Below are positions 8,601 through 17,542 of a DNA stretch of 54,401 nt, piece after piece. The position numbers and the translations under genes were made by a program. Position 1 is the first letter of the stretch. Every line of letters begins with the position of its first letter. Origin of the DNA: Flammeovirgaceae bacterium UBA2371 (GTDB taxonomy: Bacteria > Bacteroidota > Bacteroidia > Cytophagales > Cyclobacteriaceae). The stretch is from positions 1-54,401 of the forward strand of contig DDTF01000026.1 in the NCBI GenBank assembly GCA_002345965.1, given 5' to 3'. The notes beneath the pieces are model-generated. The model ran no database searches. It was not told the origin of the DNA and saw nothing but the letters and a program-made list of their open reading frames with translations.

Positions 8601-10628
8601 TTTGAGTTGCGTTTTCTCTTTGAACAAGTGTTCAGCAAAGCTTTCATAGATGTCTATGGGTATCCAGCGTTCGCCCAGGTTGATGTCGATAAGCTCGCGC
8701 TTCAGGAATACGGGTTGTACTTCTTTTAACCGTTCGAGGTGTGTGTCGATATCCTTGTCTGTCAGTTCCGGGAATGCATTCCTTCGTTCGGAGTCCTTTA
8801 TCTTTTCCCAAGCTTCGATCTTCTGCACAATGTTTCCGCTAAGAAACTCATCTTTGGTAACGTACTGGCTTGCCCGGCTTTCGATGTTGCGGAACAAAAG
8901 TTCTTGGTCGAAACCCTCACGGATGATCTCATCCTTACTCTTCTGCATCAATGAAGAAATGAATTCTACATTGACACCGTTATGCGCATTCAGCGAAAGA
9001 AGGACAGCGTCTTTAAGTGATTCCGGTTTGGCAAACGTCTTCTGAACGTTGTTGACCTGCTTTGAAAATATATCGGCTTTGACATAGCGATCATTTGCAA
9101 GGCGTTCAAGCGAGAGAACTTTAAATCCTTCCGCATCGAAGAGAATTAACTTTTTATTCGAAGGAAGATTCAGGTTTCCGTAGCGAAATGTAAACAGGTC
9201 ATACTGATTGTTCAACTCTGCACGATGTGCTTTCATCTTTGGCTCATCACCATCCAGTTCGGATTGAACGAGCCGCACGAGACTGTTGCGCAGCCCTGTA
9301 AAATGAAAGGCATGGTCGATGTCCTTAATAACTGGTTCAGGATTGATGATCTTTTCTATTCCCGAGTAGTCGATGATACCCACTTTTCCATGGTGGATGA
9401 CCAGGTTTCCTCTTTTCAGGATGTCGTAGTCAGGGTGATTGAGCGGCAAAACAATGGCTGACGAAATAGTCGATTCATCTTCGGCTACTTTCTTAGCGAC
9501 GACCTTATGTTCCAACTGGCGGAAACCATCATCGATTAGCTGAGCGATAGAATCGCGGAAATCATTCTCACCAAACCCTTCCCTCCGAAGCATATTGAGC
9601 GAGTCGCGCTGGTACTGTCCACCGGCTGTGAATGTACCGAGGGCATTCCCGCTGTTGGGTTTGTAGTAGGCATTGATGTTGACTTCAACTGATAATCCCT
9701 TGTCATCGGGCACATTAATTTTCTCCGACTCAATGAAAAGGTTTTCCGAAGGCGATGCATTTCGCTTTTGCGCGTTCCTTCGAAGCAGGATAATATCTGT
9801 GACCGGAAACGTTCCTGATTCTGCAAAGGTGTCATTAGGCAAACGGACTGCTGAGATCAGATCGGCATTCTTCATCAGATGCTCCCGGATCTCGCGATTA
9901 CCCGGACTATCCATCAGGCCATTGGTAGAAACGAAGGCGAGGATTCCACCACTCTTTAAATTATCGAACGACTTGACGAAGTAATAGTTGTGGATGCGTG
10001 TTGTGGCTTTGATCTTCACCGGGATGGCTTCGCGGAAGATCTGATCGTCATACACGCTGGTACTTCCGAATGGAATGTTGCTGACCACCAGATCAAAGTT
10101 CCTGTTCTTAAAATTCTCATATCCTGAATGAATGACTTCAATGTCCGGGTGTAACTTTTTCAATGCCTCCGAAGCCAAGAGGTCTTTTTCGATTGCTGTG
10201 ATGGAGCTTTGTGGAAAATACTTCTTCAGCGCATTCACAAAATTTCCCGTCCCTGCTGCAGGCTCAAGGATAGAGTCAATAGATTCGCTGTTACGTTGGA
10301 TGGCTTCAACAATAGGCTCGGTGATAAATGCCGGAGTATAAAAGGATGTGAGTATACTGTTTTTCAGGGAAGACACCGCTTCATCATAGCGGTTGCCAAA
10401 ACCATTTTTCAAAAGTTCGTGGAATCTTTTGACCTCCGGCTCATACCGTAAATCTTCCGCACCCCAGGCAGACCGGTTGTCCATTGGCAACAGTAATTCC
10501 TTCAATGCGCCAAATCCATTGAACTGCATATCCGTGAATCTGCCATCTGATCGATCTGCTGTAAGCAATTCTTCCAACAGCACCAGGCCTTTTTCGTATG
10601 CCTGCCGTTTCGAGAACTTATTCATCAC
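5679..10628 (-). CDS. N6-adenine methylase / SF2 helicase fusion of conjugative elements
   Basis: This is a giant protein of 1649 residues. The N-terminus is a class I methyltransferase: SAM motif LEPAAGTGNF (121-130) and catalytic NIPFG (184-188), an NPPF variant. The C-terminal half is an SNF2-like SF2 helicase: Walker A HKVGAGKT near 825, DESQ near 989, and motif VI QRVGRGGRQGN near 1329. The last ~300 residues are coiled-coil rich. Such methylase-helicase proteins are a hallmark of Bacteroidetes conjugative and mobilizable elements. They are thought to protect or modify the element in a new host, but the role is not well defined. The reading frame looks intact. It overlaps the small gene upstream by 11 nt. 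Confidence 0.85.
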   Translation of the reverse strand: MMNKFSKRQAYEKGLVLLEELLTADRSDGRFTDMQFNGFGALKELLLPMDNRSAWGAEDLRYEPEVKRFHELLKNGFGNRYDEAVSSLKNSILTSFYTPAFITEPIVEAIQRNSESIDSILEPAAGTGNFVNALKKYFPQSSITAIEKDLLASEALKKLHPDIEVIHSGYENFKNRNFDLVVSNIPFGSTSVYDDQIFREAIPVKIKATTRIHNYYFVKSFDNLKSGGILAFVSTNGLMDSPGNREIREHLMKNADLISAVRLPNDTFAESGTFPVTDIILLRRNAQKRNASPSENLFIESEKINVPDDKGLSVEVNINAYYKPNSGNALGTFTAGGQYQRDSLNMLRREGFGENDFRDSIAQLIDDGFRQLEHKVVAKKVAEDESTISSAIVLPLNHPDYDILKRGNLVIHHGKVGIIDYSGIEKIINPEPVIKDIDHAFHFTGLRNSLVRLVQSELDGDEPKMKAHRAELNNQYDLFTFRYGNLNLPSNKKLILFDAEGFKVLSLERLANDRYVKADIFSKQVNNVQKTFAKPESLKDAVLLSLNAHNGVNVEFISSLMQKSKDEIIREGFDQELLFRNIESRASQYVTKDEFLSGNIVQKIEAWEKIKDSERRNAFPELTDKDIDTHLERLKEVQPVFLKRELIDINLGERWIPIDIYESFAEHLFKEKTQLKYLESADQFLVNVSRYSNEESIMYAATIHNGRISGSKIMEYAMADTQPYLQIRIDGTNPPQYKPDQDGMKNVEMKIKQVKDEFENFLSTRQDIAGRIEELYNRNINNAVRRNYDGSHLQLTGLKHFALRTHQKDAIWMLLQQDGGIVDHKVGAGKTLVMVSAAMEMRRLGIAQKPLIICMKANVTDVAKDFLKAYPSAKVLAPDPQKDFTKQKRQRLFASIASNDWDAVIMTHDMFQAIPQSPRVKKEILEQELKNLEDDLKAVSEDRSLSKRVLKGLEGRKQNLKVRLEIANAAIRRDENILDFEKMGFDHIFVDESQAFKNLHFTTRHQQVAGLGDPTGSQRALNLELAIRTIQEKKAGDKGATFLSGTTISNSLVELYLLFKYLRPDKLNELHINSFDAWAKMYARKSSTYEFTVTNELKLKERYREFIKVPELARFYAEITHVITDGNLKIEKPRVENIVVNIDPTEDQQEYTQKLINFTKTKNPAYVDLVFGENEKNAFMLIATNLARKMSIDMRLINSLKYAFEPDGKLAKMCETVASEYKDSERYKGTQLIFSDIGTPDGSGFNLYTEIKRVLVEQHGLPPEDIQFIHDHDSKTKKEKLFKDVNNGNVRVLIGSTKKLGTGVNVQERVIAMHHLDIPWRPSDFEQRVGRGGRQGNRTAKEFRENTVRNYVYAVNRTLDAYQFNILSNKQKFISQIRNSSIDQRKIDEGALDQEGGMNFGEYVALLSGNTDLLEKVKLEKKLYDLERSYQVFLKRKSEASFYIDMNTRDMKQKESALVKLESDWKPIQSIDIEKVPVVIGGKEIEDKKEAGEQLHATIAQLRQNGVAKETEIARLLDFKLLYNPVLSKVYVSGPSGMIYNYADGKVNENPALAGRYMTDSIKRIPKVVDNTKESIQTFQKKIDTYKHELTLDFKEKSLIQDLKHQIDQLSSRLEKAFSREPALSPSVVEDGAPESEKTFMRPKRKIRI

Positions 10629-10872
10629 CTTCGCTGATTCCGGCCAAACATTCTTTCAAGGCGATTTCTTTTGCACCGGCTTCATCGTAGCCGTTGTGCA
10701 TCGCGGTCTCAAGCGATTTGAGATAAATGTCAACACGGTGGCTGACGAACTCATCTTCCGTCATCCGGTGGAGGATTGTTTTCTGTTGTTCTTCCGGCAA
10801 ATCATGAAGGGATGCACGGACGGTGTGACCTACCGGAAAATCAAGATTGGATATTTCGTTTGCGTTGTTCAT
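10618..10872 (-). CDS. Small acidic protein upstream of the methylase/helicase
   Basis: The product has 84 residues and is acidic. Its segment EFVSHRVDIYLKSLETAMHN followed by GYDEAGAKEIAL resembles the repeated helical pattern of the DUF1896 proteins found beside similar methylase-helicase genes in Bacteroidetes elements, but it is shorter than that family. Its stop lies inside the start of the helicase gene (11-nt overlap), so the two are probably translated together. Function unknown. The DUF1896 resemblance is from memory of the pattern and needs a profile search. Confidence 0.55.
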   Translation of the reverse strand: MNNANEISNLDFPVGHTVRASLHDLPEEQQKTILHRMTEDEFVSHRVDIYLKSLETAMHNGYDEAGAKEIALKECLAGISEGDE

Positions 10873-11016
10873 AGTTAAAAGAATAATGACTGACGATCAG
10901 ATCAGGGAAAAACTGTCTCAAACTACAAAAGCGAAGATGGGATTTGGACAATTGTGAAACTCACAAGTTGGTACCAAGGTGGGTGGTTTTTAGTGTAGCG
11001 AAGATTGATTGTGGGT

Positions 11017-12396
11017 ATGGGTTCCAAATGTTTTTTGGATATATTGGTAAGGCATTCATCATTTAAAAAATACGTGAAAATTAGGATACGAGGGTTAAGC
11101 GTAGATACGAATTTGTTGTTTCGGGTCGAATGGAAATTTCCTTTACCCAAAATTTATCTCCATGAGAGATTTGAAAGCGTTGCAAAATGGACTTCACGTA
11201 TTATTATTGGTCTTGGTATTAGTGCAAGCCTCTTGGCTCTTCCCACATTTCTTGATTTTTCAGTTGCCATATTACTTCTCGGAGTGGAAGTAATGATCGA
11301 AAAAATTGTGTTTGAGTATAGCGTATTAATAGTTCAACCTCCTCCGAATTTTGTAGTGGACGAAGATCAGTGGATCACAAACGGATACCTTTTTCCGGAG
11401 CCACAATACAAACAGCAGTATGACTTACAGAATCATTTTGGTCCTGTTTACAAGGATGAAGGATACGGGAAACAGTTTTTTGACTACTTGAAATCCTGGA
11501 ACACGAATGATCCAGATGATGTAGACAATAATATTTGCCTATCATTTGTTGTGGAGGAAGATAACTCGTATACAACATATATCTATGCAAATCCTGATCG
11601 AAAGTGGCTTGATGCTGCATTCAATCAATACAGAGAAAATGTGAAGTATGAAAAATATGGAAAGGTTCAGCAATCAATGGTAATGCAGATGGTTTACTGG
11701 AAGACACTACCAAATCTGAAAGGAACATTATTTTATTCTTTCACATCTGTACAGGAACGAGATAAGAAATTTCACTTTTGCCCTTTCTACATGGTCAATG
11801 AGAAGCCTGTTGCTATTTATAGCCACATTATTACGAAATACCATTATAGCTTCAAAAAGCGTGAGGAAATTACAGATCGAGATTTGGAGTTCTACTACGG
11901 CCCAACAATAAAAATTGACCCTGATGTCAAACGTAGTATTCCGTCAAATCCGCAGGAAGAAGTCAATAGGCTTTTTAGAATTGACATGGAGACCGCAATT
12001 GACACCGCGGTCAGTATTGAGTTTGCGCTTTCAGAGAACTATGAAAAATCGCCACCTGTAATCTATATTATCTTCGAGACAGCCGCTCTTGCATCAAAAG
12101 CTTATGGGCTTTTCCTTCGAAGATTTTCAAGTTACAAATGTAGTGCAGAAATCCGAAAAGATAGAAAAGGGTTAGCCATCAAAATCAGAGAAACAGAAGA
12201 GTTATTTGCAGAAAGTAAACCCCTTAATTATTCTAAAGACAATTATGAAAACTTTAAGAATAGTGAGCAAGCTAACAATAAAATTGTATTGGCATTTGGT
12301 TTTAAAGATGGAGGCCAGCCGATAATAGTTCATACCGATAATCCATACATTCCATTTGTCATTACTAAATGCTTATTTAGAGGCCGATTAAACTGA
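11017..12396 (+). CDS. Unknown protein with two N-terminal membrane segments
   Basis: I choose the ATG at 11017 (459 residues) over upstream TTG/GTG codons. Seen: two hydrophobic stretches near residues 60-80 and 82-100, then a long soluble region rich in Tyr, Lys and Asp with no motif I recognise. The gene runs opposite to the flanking mobilization genes and separates RteC from the methylase/helicase pair. It is noticeably AT-rich compared with them. A lone membrane-anchored protein inserted in a mobilization operon is a common position for cargo such as defence effectors, but nothing in the sequence proves that. The C-terminal region (about 330-455) looks like a compact alpha/beta domain. 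Confidence 0.6.
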   Translation: MGSKCFLDILVRHSSFKKYVKIRIRGLSVDTNLLFRVEWKFPLPKIYLHERFESVAKWTSRIIIGLGISASLLALPTFLDFSVAILLLGVEVMIEKIVFEYSVLIVQPPPNFVVDEDQWITNGYLFPEPQYKQQYDLQNHFGPVYKDEGYGKQFFDYLKSWNTNDPDDVDNNICLSFVVEEDNSYTTYIYANPDRKWLDAAFNQYRENVKYEKYGKVQQSMVMQMVYWKTLPNLKGTLFYSFTSVQERDKKFHFCPFYMVNEKPVAIYSHIITKYHYSFKKREEITDRDLEFYYGPTIKIDPDVKRSIPSNPQEEVNRLFRIDMETAIDTAVSIEFALSENYEKSPPVIYIIFETAALASKAYGLFLRRFSSYKCSAEIRKDRKGLAIKIRETEELFAESKPLNYSKDNYENFKNSEQANNKIVLAFGFKDGGQPIIVHTDNPYIPFVITKCLFRGRLN

Positions 12397-12562
12397 AGGG
12401 TTCTGCTTTGATTAGCTACAAATTGCTTCAGGCCACGTTGGAAAATGAGACGCTCGTGAATGATAACTATTCACCCAAGTCGGTCGATCGTGAGTAAGAT
12501 GTGTTTGATTGAGTTGACAATGTAATCAACTATCTTCGCAGACAACTCGTCAAGGTAGTACC

Positions 12563-13369
12563 TCATTCTGTATATAATCTGCTTATAAACCTCTCTTTAA
12601 GAGTGTCCAAAAATGGTGTCTGGCTTCTCTTACGGATTCGCATGTCCTGGAACGTCCGATAGTAATCACCCAGACTTATATTGAACACATCTTCAAATGC
12701 AGAGGCGATCACCTTGATATTTGCCGTGCCATTATTGAAACCTTCAACACTATGCAATGCATAAATCAATTCAATGAGGTCGGTTTTTGAACCCGTCCAC
12801 GTCAGGGTTGTAGATGTATCGGTTGAACGATCAGCCTGTGACTTTTTGAGCAGATCAAGAATGTATTTTTTCAGCAGCTCGTTGGCGAGAATTTTGGCGA
12901 GCTTCGTGTCGTAGCCCGTTGAAAACTTTTCGTCCATGTCAATCGATTTGTGGTTTTGCCGGTTGCGCGTGAAGTAATGCTTATCGAGATACGCGGTGTT
13001 GGTCATGCAATACTCATAGAACTCAAGATTCTTCTGAACGAACCGCTCAAGTTGTTGAAGAATTTTGTAGTAATTCGACTGTCTTGTCTTCAAATCCTTG
13101 AATGAGTCAAACAACCTGAGTTCGAATACCTTTTTATAGTAAAAGAAATGGCTCAAAAAGACAGGTTTTATCTCCTTGAAAAATTTGATCTCTTCCGATT
13201 CATCGGTGAACTTGTAGCTGCTGCAGAATTGCTTCAACTCAGCGATGATCTCGCGGATAAAAGTCAGGACATGGCCGGCTTTCAAAATCTCGTCTTGGTC
13301 TGCACTGAACTCATTCAGTCGCTCCTTCATGCGGCTTTCAAGTTGTTTTGAGTATGTCAGTATATCCAT
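12563..13369 (-). CDS. rteC: RteC-family protein
   Basis: The 268-residue protein has the C-terminal signature of RteC: TWTGSKTDLIELIYALHSVE, then FNNGTANIKVIASAFEDVF, DYYRTFQDMR and the RKRSQTPFLDTL tail. In the CTnDOT family RteC is a DNA-binding activator of excision and acts downstream of the RteA/RteB two-component system. Neither rteA/rteB nor tetQ is in this window, so any regulatory input here must be different. The gene follows the coupling-protein gene after 17 nt on the same strand, so it is likely the last gene of the mobilization operon. Confidence 0.8.
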   Translation of the reverse strand: MDILTYSKQLESRMKERLNEFSADQDEILKAGHVLTFIREIIAELKQFCSSYKFTDESEEIKFFKEIKPVFLSHFFYYKKVFELRLFDSFKDLKTRQSNYYKILQQLERFVQKNLEFYEYCMTNTAYLDKHYFTRNRQNHKSIDMDEKFSTGYDTKLAKILANELLKKYILDLLKKSQADRSTDTSTTLTWTGSKTDLIELIYALHSVEGFNNGTANIKVIASAFEDVFNISLGDYYRTFQDMRIRKRSQTPFLDTLKERFISRLYTE

Positions 13370-13386
13370 ATCGATACGGTTTTCAT

Positions 13387-15330
13387 CTATTTGACATTGA
13401 GTTTATCTTCTACGATCTGGGTGATCTCCTTCTTGATCCTGAAATAATTCTCCTGTATTTCGTAGGGCGTGATCTTCCGTATGGCGGGGATGGACCTGTA
13501 GTTTTCTTCTTCCTTTCGGATGGCCACATGGTCATTTAATATCTCGGCATGAAATACTTTCAGGTCGATCTTTTGATCGGGATCATCTGCCACCGTACCT
13601 ACAAACTCACCCGATGAAAGGGTGGCAATCTTTGATGGCGGAATAGCCGATTCGAGCTGTGTGGAACGGCTGATAGAAGTATCGGAAGTATTGATCGAAA
13701 TGCTCTCTCTTTCCTGCACGATCTTTCCAAAGCGTTCTGACAGAAGTTTGGCAGTTTCACCCACCACTTGGCCACTGATCACATTGCCCACAATGTTCAT
13801 GATCACTTCAGCCTGATCACGGCCGTAGTCTTTCTTCAACTGGCTGTAATCCTGCACAGCCAAACAAGTCGCCACTTTATTGGCACGGGCCGTTGCTATC
13901 AAACCATCAATGCCATTGAAATAGATCGTAGGAAACTCATCGAAAATCAAGCTGCACTTCTGCTGGCTCTTCTTGTTAACTAGCTTGATGACCCGTGAGA
14001 TATAAAGCGAAAGCACGGCACCATATATTTGCTGCTTCTGCGGATTGTTACCCATGCAGACGATCTTGGGCTCTTTAGAGTTATTAATATCAAGGGTGAA
14101 GTCATTCCCGGAGAGTACATAGTAAAGTTGTGGAGATGACAGCCTCGCCATGCCAATCTTCGCACTGGCGATCTGACCTTCCAACTGCTCCATTGCTTCA
14201 TTCCGGAAAGCTGATTCAAAGGGGTTAATCAGCACTTCAATTTCCGGCTCGGTTCTAAGGAGTTTGAACAGTTTGGGGTAATCGAGTTGCATCAGTTCGA
14301 TTACATGTGGAAGCGTGCAGTACCTGCCTTCTTCGTGCTTTCTTAAAAACCAGATAATGGCGGTCACGAAGTTGATAGGAGATTCTACAAAGAAGTCACC
14401 CTGCTTTTTGATCCAGTCGCGGTTGAGTCCGAGCATGATCGTGCGGGAAGATTCTGTTGCATCAGTTATGTCCTCCATCGTAGCTGGGTCAAGCGGATTA
14501 CACCGGTGAGAACGCGAGAGATCTTCAAAATTGATAACATAGAACTTTGGCAGTACAGGATACTTCCGGGCGTTCCTAAGCAAGTTGTTGTAGGCAATTC
14601 TTGACAAGTCATCGTATTTGAAATCGTATATGAACATGGTAAAGGCCTTGCGAATATGCTGGGTGATAATGTGTCTGATAACGAAATACGATTTACCGGC
14701 ACCGGGTGTGCCGATTACCAATAATGAGCGGAATGGGTTGATCACATTGATCCAACTGATCCTTCTTTTACCTTTGATATTATAGGACGCTGGCAGGTTG
14801 ATGGAATATTCGTTTTCAAGCAGTCGTTCTTCCTGTGGGAAAGACTCATTCATCCGGTTGAAAATGTCCTTCCTGAAATTGACGTTGATCAGACGCGACA
14901 GCCACGTGCCACCAGTAAGTATCAGCAGGTATCCAAGGGAAGTAAGACTGATATATGATCCTACCAGGACGATGCTCTCAAATGGAGCCAGGAGTATGAA
15001 GTGGCAGAAAAAGAAGACTAACAGCCCAGTGATAATGTAAAGGAAAGCCGTCCTTACATTGATCTTTTCGTCTTTCTTTCCCTTAGCCCCGATCAACGAA
15101 ACAGCAAGTAATCCGAACGAAATCAGTTTGGCATGATAGACACTTCTGAATATCCCCGTATTTCTGAGTCCATAAATGATTCGGTCGATGAACTCCGATG
15201 TGAGTCCCCAACTTTCAAAAGCCCGGTAGCAAAAGAAATAGAAATGGAATAAGAGCACGACTATGCTCAAGAGCCTGATGAAGTCAATAATCTTCCGTAA
15301 AGCTTGTTCGTTCTCGCCTGTGCTTGCCAT
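13387..15330 (-). CDS. VirD4/TraG-like coupling protein
   Basis: The product is 647 residues. The N-terminal region to about 160 has several hydrophobic segments (near 15-35, 60-78, 88-112 and 118-145) for membrane anchoring. A P-loop GTPGAGKSY follows near 208. Later motifs include SLIFDEFPTIYFNG (Walker B) and ATCLAVQDYSQL. This is the type IV coupling protein that links a relaxase-DNA complex to a conjugation channel. It lies 10 nt after the relaxase stop. No channel genes occur nearby, so the element probably uses a co-resident conjugation system. Confidence 0.85.
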   Translation of the reverse strand: MASTGENEQALRKIIDFIRLLSIVVLLFHFYFFCYRAFESWGLTSEFIDRIIYGLRNTGIFRSVYHAKLISFGLLAVSLIGAKGKKDEKINVRTAFLYIITGLLVFFFCHFILLAPFESIVLVGSYISLTSLGYLLILTGGTWLSRLINVNFRKDIFNRMNESFPQEERLLENEYSINLPASYNIKGKRRISWINVINPFRSLLVIGTPGAGKSYFVIRHIITQHIRKAFTMFIYDFKYDDLSRIAYNNLLRNARKYPVLPKFYVINFEDLSRSHRCNPLDPATMEDITDATESSRTIMLGLNRDWIKKQGDFFVESPINFVTAIIWFLRKHEEGRYCTLPHVIELMQLDYPKLFKLLRTEPEIEVLINPFESAFRNEAMEQLEGQIASAKIGMARLSSPQLYYVLSGNDFTLDINNSKEPKIVCMGNNPQKQQIYGAVLSLYISRVIKLVNKKSQQKCSLIFDEFPTIYFNGIDGLIATARANKVATCLAVQDYSQLKKDYGRDQAEVIMNIVGNVISGQVVGETAKLLSERFGKIVQERESISINTSDTSISRSTQLESAIPPSKIATLSSGEFVGTVADDPDQKIDLKVFHAEILNDHVAIRKEEENYRSIPAIRKITPYEIQENYFRIKKEITQIVEDKLNVK

Positions 15331-15340
15331 AAGAAATTAT

Positions 15341-16576
15341 TTAAAGTGTACGGCCTTTTCTCTTTCTTTTCTTCCTTCGTTTTTTCATCGCAGCCTCCGG
15401 TGATGTGAAATCGTATGCTTGTGCTGTCACAAGGTCTTTCAAAAGTTCATTTATATGAAGGTCAACTTCAGCCGTATCTTTTACTTCTGCGTGATGAGAC
15501 TGTGGCTGAATACCAGACGAGGATGTGTCGGGAGCCTGGGTTAACTTTTCGAGAATTGCCTTGGCACCGTACGCTTTGCCAAGATCGCTGCCATTGAAGA
15601 CAACCTTATTCTTGTTGTCCACGAACGTGATCCCATAAATTCGGCCTTCGTGATTTTCGCGAAACAGCACGAACACGCCTTTATTGACAAGCGTCTTAAC
15701 GAACGCATCTTTTGACAGCGGCTTTTTCAGGACTTGATCGATAGTGGTTTTCAAGCCTTCACGGAAAGGCTTTCGCAGGGCTTCATTCAGCTTGAATTGT
15801 TTCTCAAGATTGACCAGAATTGGTTTGCCATAAATTGAACTTGCCTTGATAGGTACACCAATCTTTTTACCTTTTTCATCGAGAAGACTGTACAACAGTC
15901 CTTTCTTGTTGTGCATCTGGCTTCCCTCTTCGCCACGATCCGCGATTACATTGAATTGCCTTAGTACCGCATTCAACTCAGGCAATGAGGTGTATTTGTA
16001 CAACCGCGTGACTATGCGTGCCACATTGGATATGCTGCGTTTGGTTTCTGATTTTCCATATACCGCTTTATCAATCTGAACGGGTTCCATCTCCCGTTTT
16101 TTCTTCCGGCTTTCTGCGCGGACTAATTCATACGCAACCTCTATTTCCTTTCTGGCTTTTTCAGACTGGTTTCTTCCGATGTTGTGAATGTCAATTCGCT
16201 TGCCATCACTCTGCACGTTGGTTGTAATGATGTGTACATGGGGATGGGCGGCATCGGTATGCCGATAAACGAGATAAGGTTGTTCACCAAATCCGATTCG
16301 AGTCATGTAGTCGGAGGCAATGGTGTGTAACTGTTCGTTGGTCAGTTTTTCGGTGACATCAAAGTTCAGGGAGATGTGGATAGCATTGGTGCGTACTTTT
16401 GGATTCAATGCCGTAGCCTTGCGGAAACGGTTGAGTTTATCTGAAAATGTCAGCATCAGTGGATCGCATCCAAATCTGCTGGCGGCTATGCACTGGGCAA
16501 CGCCTTCGTTCACCTTGTTCTCATTGTAATTGAGCAACCCCCGTATGTTCTTCCCGCTGATCACTTTTGCAACCAT
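15341..16576 (-). CDS. Relaxase/mobilization nuclease
   Basis: The protein has 411 residues. It starts with VISGKNIRGLLNYNENKV, typical of Bacteroidetes MobA/MobP-type relaxases. The metal-binding three-His motif appears in HTDAAHPHVHIITTNV around residues 105-120, and the catalytic Tyr may be Tyr17 (LLNYNENK). The C-terminus is basic (KKRRKKRKRKGRTL), suited to DNA contact. It nicks oriT and pilots the strand. Its first codons overlap the end of MobC by 16 nt, and the coupling protein follows, which is the usual mob operon order. Confidence 0.88.
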   Translation of the reverse strand: MVAKVISGKNIRGLLNYNENKVNEGVAQCIAASRFGCDPLMLTFSDKLNRFRKATALNPKVRTNAIHISLNFDVTEKLTNEQLHTIASDYMTRIGFGEQPYLVYRHTDAAHPHVHIITTNVQSDGKRIDIHNIGRNQSEKARKEIEVAYELVRAESRKKKREMEPVQIDKAVYGKSETKRSISNVARIVTRLYKYTSLPELNAVLRQFNVIADRGEEGSQMHNKKGLLYSLLDEKGKKIGVPIKASSIYGKPILVNLEKQFKLNEALRKPFREGLKTTIDQVLKKPLSKDAFVKTLVNKGVFVLFRENHEGRIYGITFVDNKNKVVFNGSDLGKAYGAKAILEKLTQAPDTSSSGIQPQSHHAEVKDTAEVDLHINELLKDLVTAQAYDFTSPEAAMKKRRKKRKRKGRTL

Positions 16577-16968
16577 TTTTTAGCCAGTAGTGAAATCTCG
16601 TTGAGCAGTAATTCTACCTTATCACCAACCTTGTTGTATTGCTCGGCCACCTTCAGGGCATGGAACAGCCGCTGGTCGGAAGTGGAAGCATTGTGAAAGT
16701 GGCGTGTGACCTGGTTGATATTTGTTCCGATAGCATTGAGTTCCTTCCGGATGGCGATTAGTTCTTCCATCGCAGTATCCATTGAGCCGTCCTTAAGCAC
16801 ATAGAGAATTTTTTCTTTCGAAAGTACCCTGCGGGCAACTTCACCTATGGAGTGACAGTCGCCATGTCCAACAAATGCGTTGAGCCGGTTGTAAACCGAT
16901 TCGGTGACCCTTGTACGGACCGGGCGGGTGTATAACGTTGACTGGTCGGTGGCCTTCTTTCTGGACAT
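16561..16968 (-). CDS. MobC-like relaxosome accessory protein
   Basis: The 135-residue basic protein has a ribbon-helix-helix-like N-terminus (RPVRTRVTESVYNRLNAFVG). It also has the MobC-family segment IRKELNAIGTNINQVTRHFH (about 92-111), the landmark of plasmid mobilization relaxosome proteins. It would bind oriT DNA and help the relaxase open it. The gene overlaps the relaxase start and follows a small hypothetical gene by 4 nt. Confidence 0.85.
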   Translation of the reverse strand: MSRKKATDQSTLYTRPVRTRVTESVYNRLNAFVGHGDCHSIGEVARRVLSKEKILYVLKDGSMDTAMEELIAIRKELNAIGTNINQVTRHFHNASTSDQRLFHALKVAEQYNKVGDKVELLLNEISLLAKKWLQK

Positions 16969-16972
16969 ACAC

Positions 16973-17179
16973 CTACGGATTAAAGATTAGCCTTGATGTG
17001 ATAGGAATATCTGTCAGTTCAGGGAAGCCGAGTTCCGAGGCATTCCCATTCTCCGAGCAACGCCAGGCGCGAGGAGCAAGATTATTTTTGTGGACAAAAA
17101 TACATCTTGCTGATACTGCAAAGCCGGTATCGATGTTGTCAAATCTAGCCTGAAGAGGCTTGAAAATTAGTTTAGCCAT
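16973..17179 (-). CDS. Small hypothetical protein in the mob operon
   Basis: Start at 17179, next to the stop of the HTH gene (17181-17183), giving 68 residues beginning MAKLIFKPLQARFDN. An upstream in-frame ATG at 17215 would overlap the HTH gene. No domain is recognised. Tight spacing on both sides (1 and 4 nt) supports a real gene translated with the HTH and MobC genes. Confidence 0.55.
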   Translation of the reverse strand: MAKLIFKPLQARFDNIDTGFAVSARCIFVHKNNLAPRAWRCSENGNASELGFPELTDIPITSRLIFNP

Positions 17180-17180
17180 G

Positions 17181-17483
17181 TCAAAGGGATTTTGGATTCT
17201 CGAAGACAAAATCACGCGTACGCTTATGGTCTTGAATCATCTTTTGGATGTCGTGATAATCATACAAAATGACTCCGCCAATTTTGGTAAAGGGCAGAGT
17301 TCCGCTGGAACGCAGGTGCTGAAGAGTGCCCTGCGAGATGCCGAGAAGTTTTCGGATTTCATGGGACTTATACCACTGTTGCGCGGGTCGGGTATTTCGT
17401 TCCGAAATTAGTTTTCTGAGGTCCTCCAAAAGTTCCTGCTTGAATGCTTGTAAGTCCTCTGGAGTGATAATTGTTGCTGCCAT
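17181..17483 (-). CDS. Excisionase-like helix-turn-helix protein
   Basis: The product is 100 residues. The middle (about 43-80) reads YKSHEIRKLLGISQGTLQHL, then RSSGTLPFTKIGGVILYDYHD, the classic pattern of MerR/Xis-like HTH_17 proteins of Bacteroidetes elements (helix-turn-helix followed by a wing and 'DI..ML' helix). These act as excisionases or regulators of element genes. It is the first gene of the leftward mob operon. The upstream region carries a strong palindrome at 17543-17565. Confidence 0.8.
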   Translation of the reverse strand: MAATIITPEDLQAFKQELLEDLRKLISERNTRPAQQWYKSHEIRKLLGISQGTLQHLRSSGTLPFTKIGGVILYDYHDIQKMIQDHKRTRDFVFENPKSL

Positions 17484-17542
17484 AAATCATTATCAAATGA
17501 TGATGGCACAAAGGAGGGTTTCAATCCGCTTCAAAAACAGTC

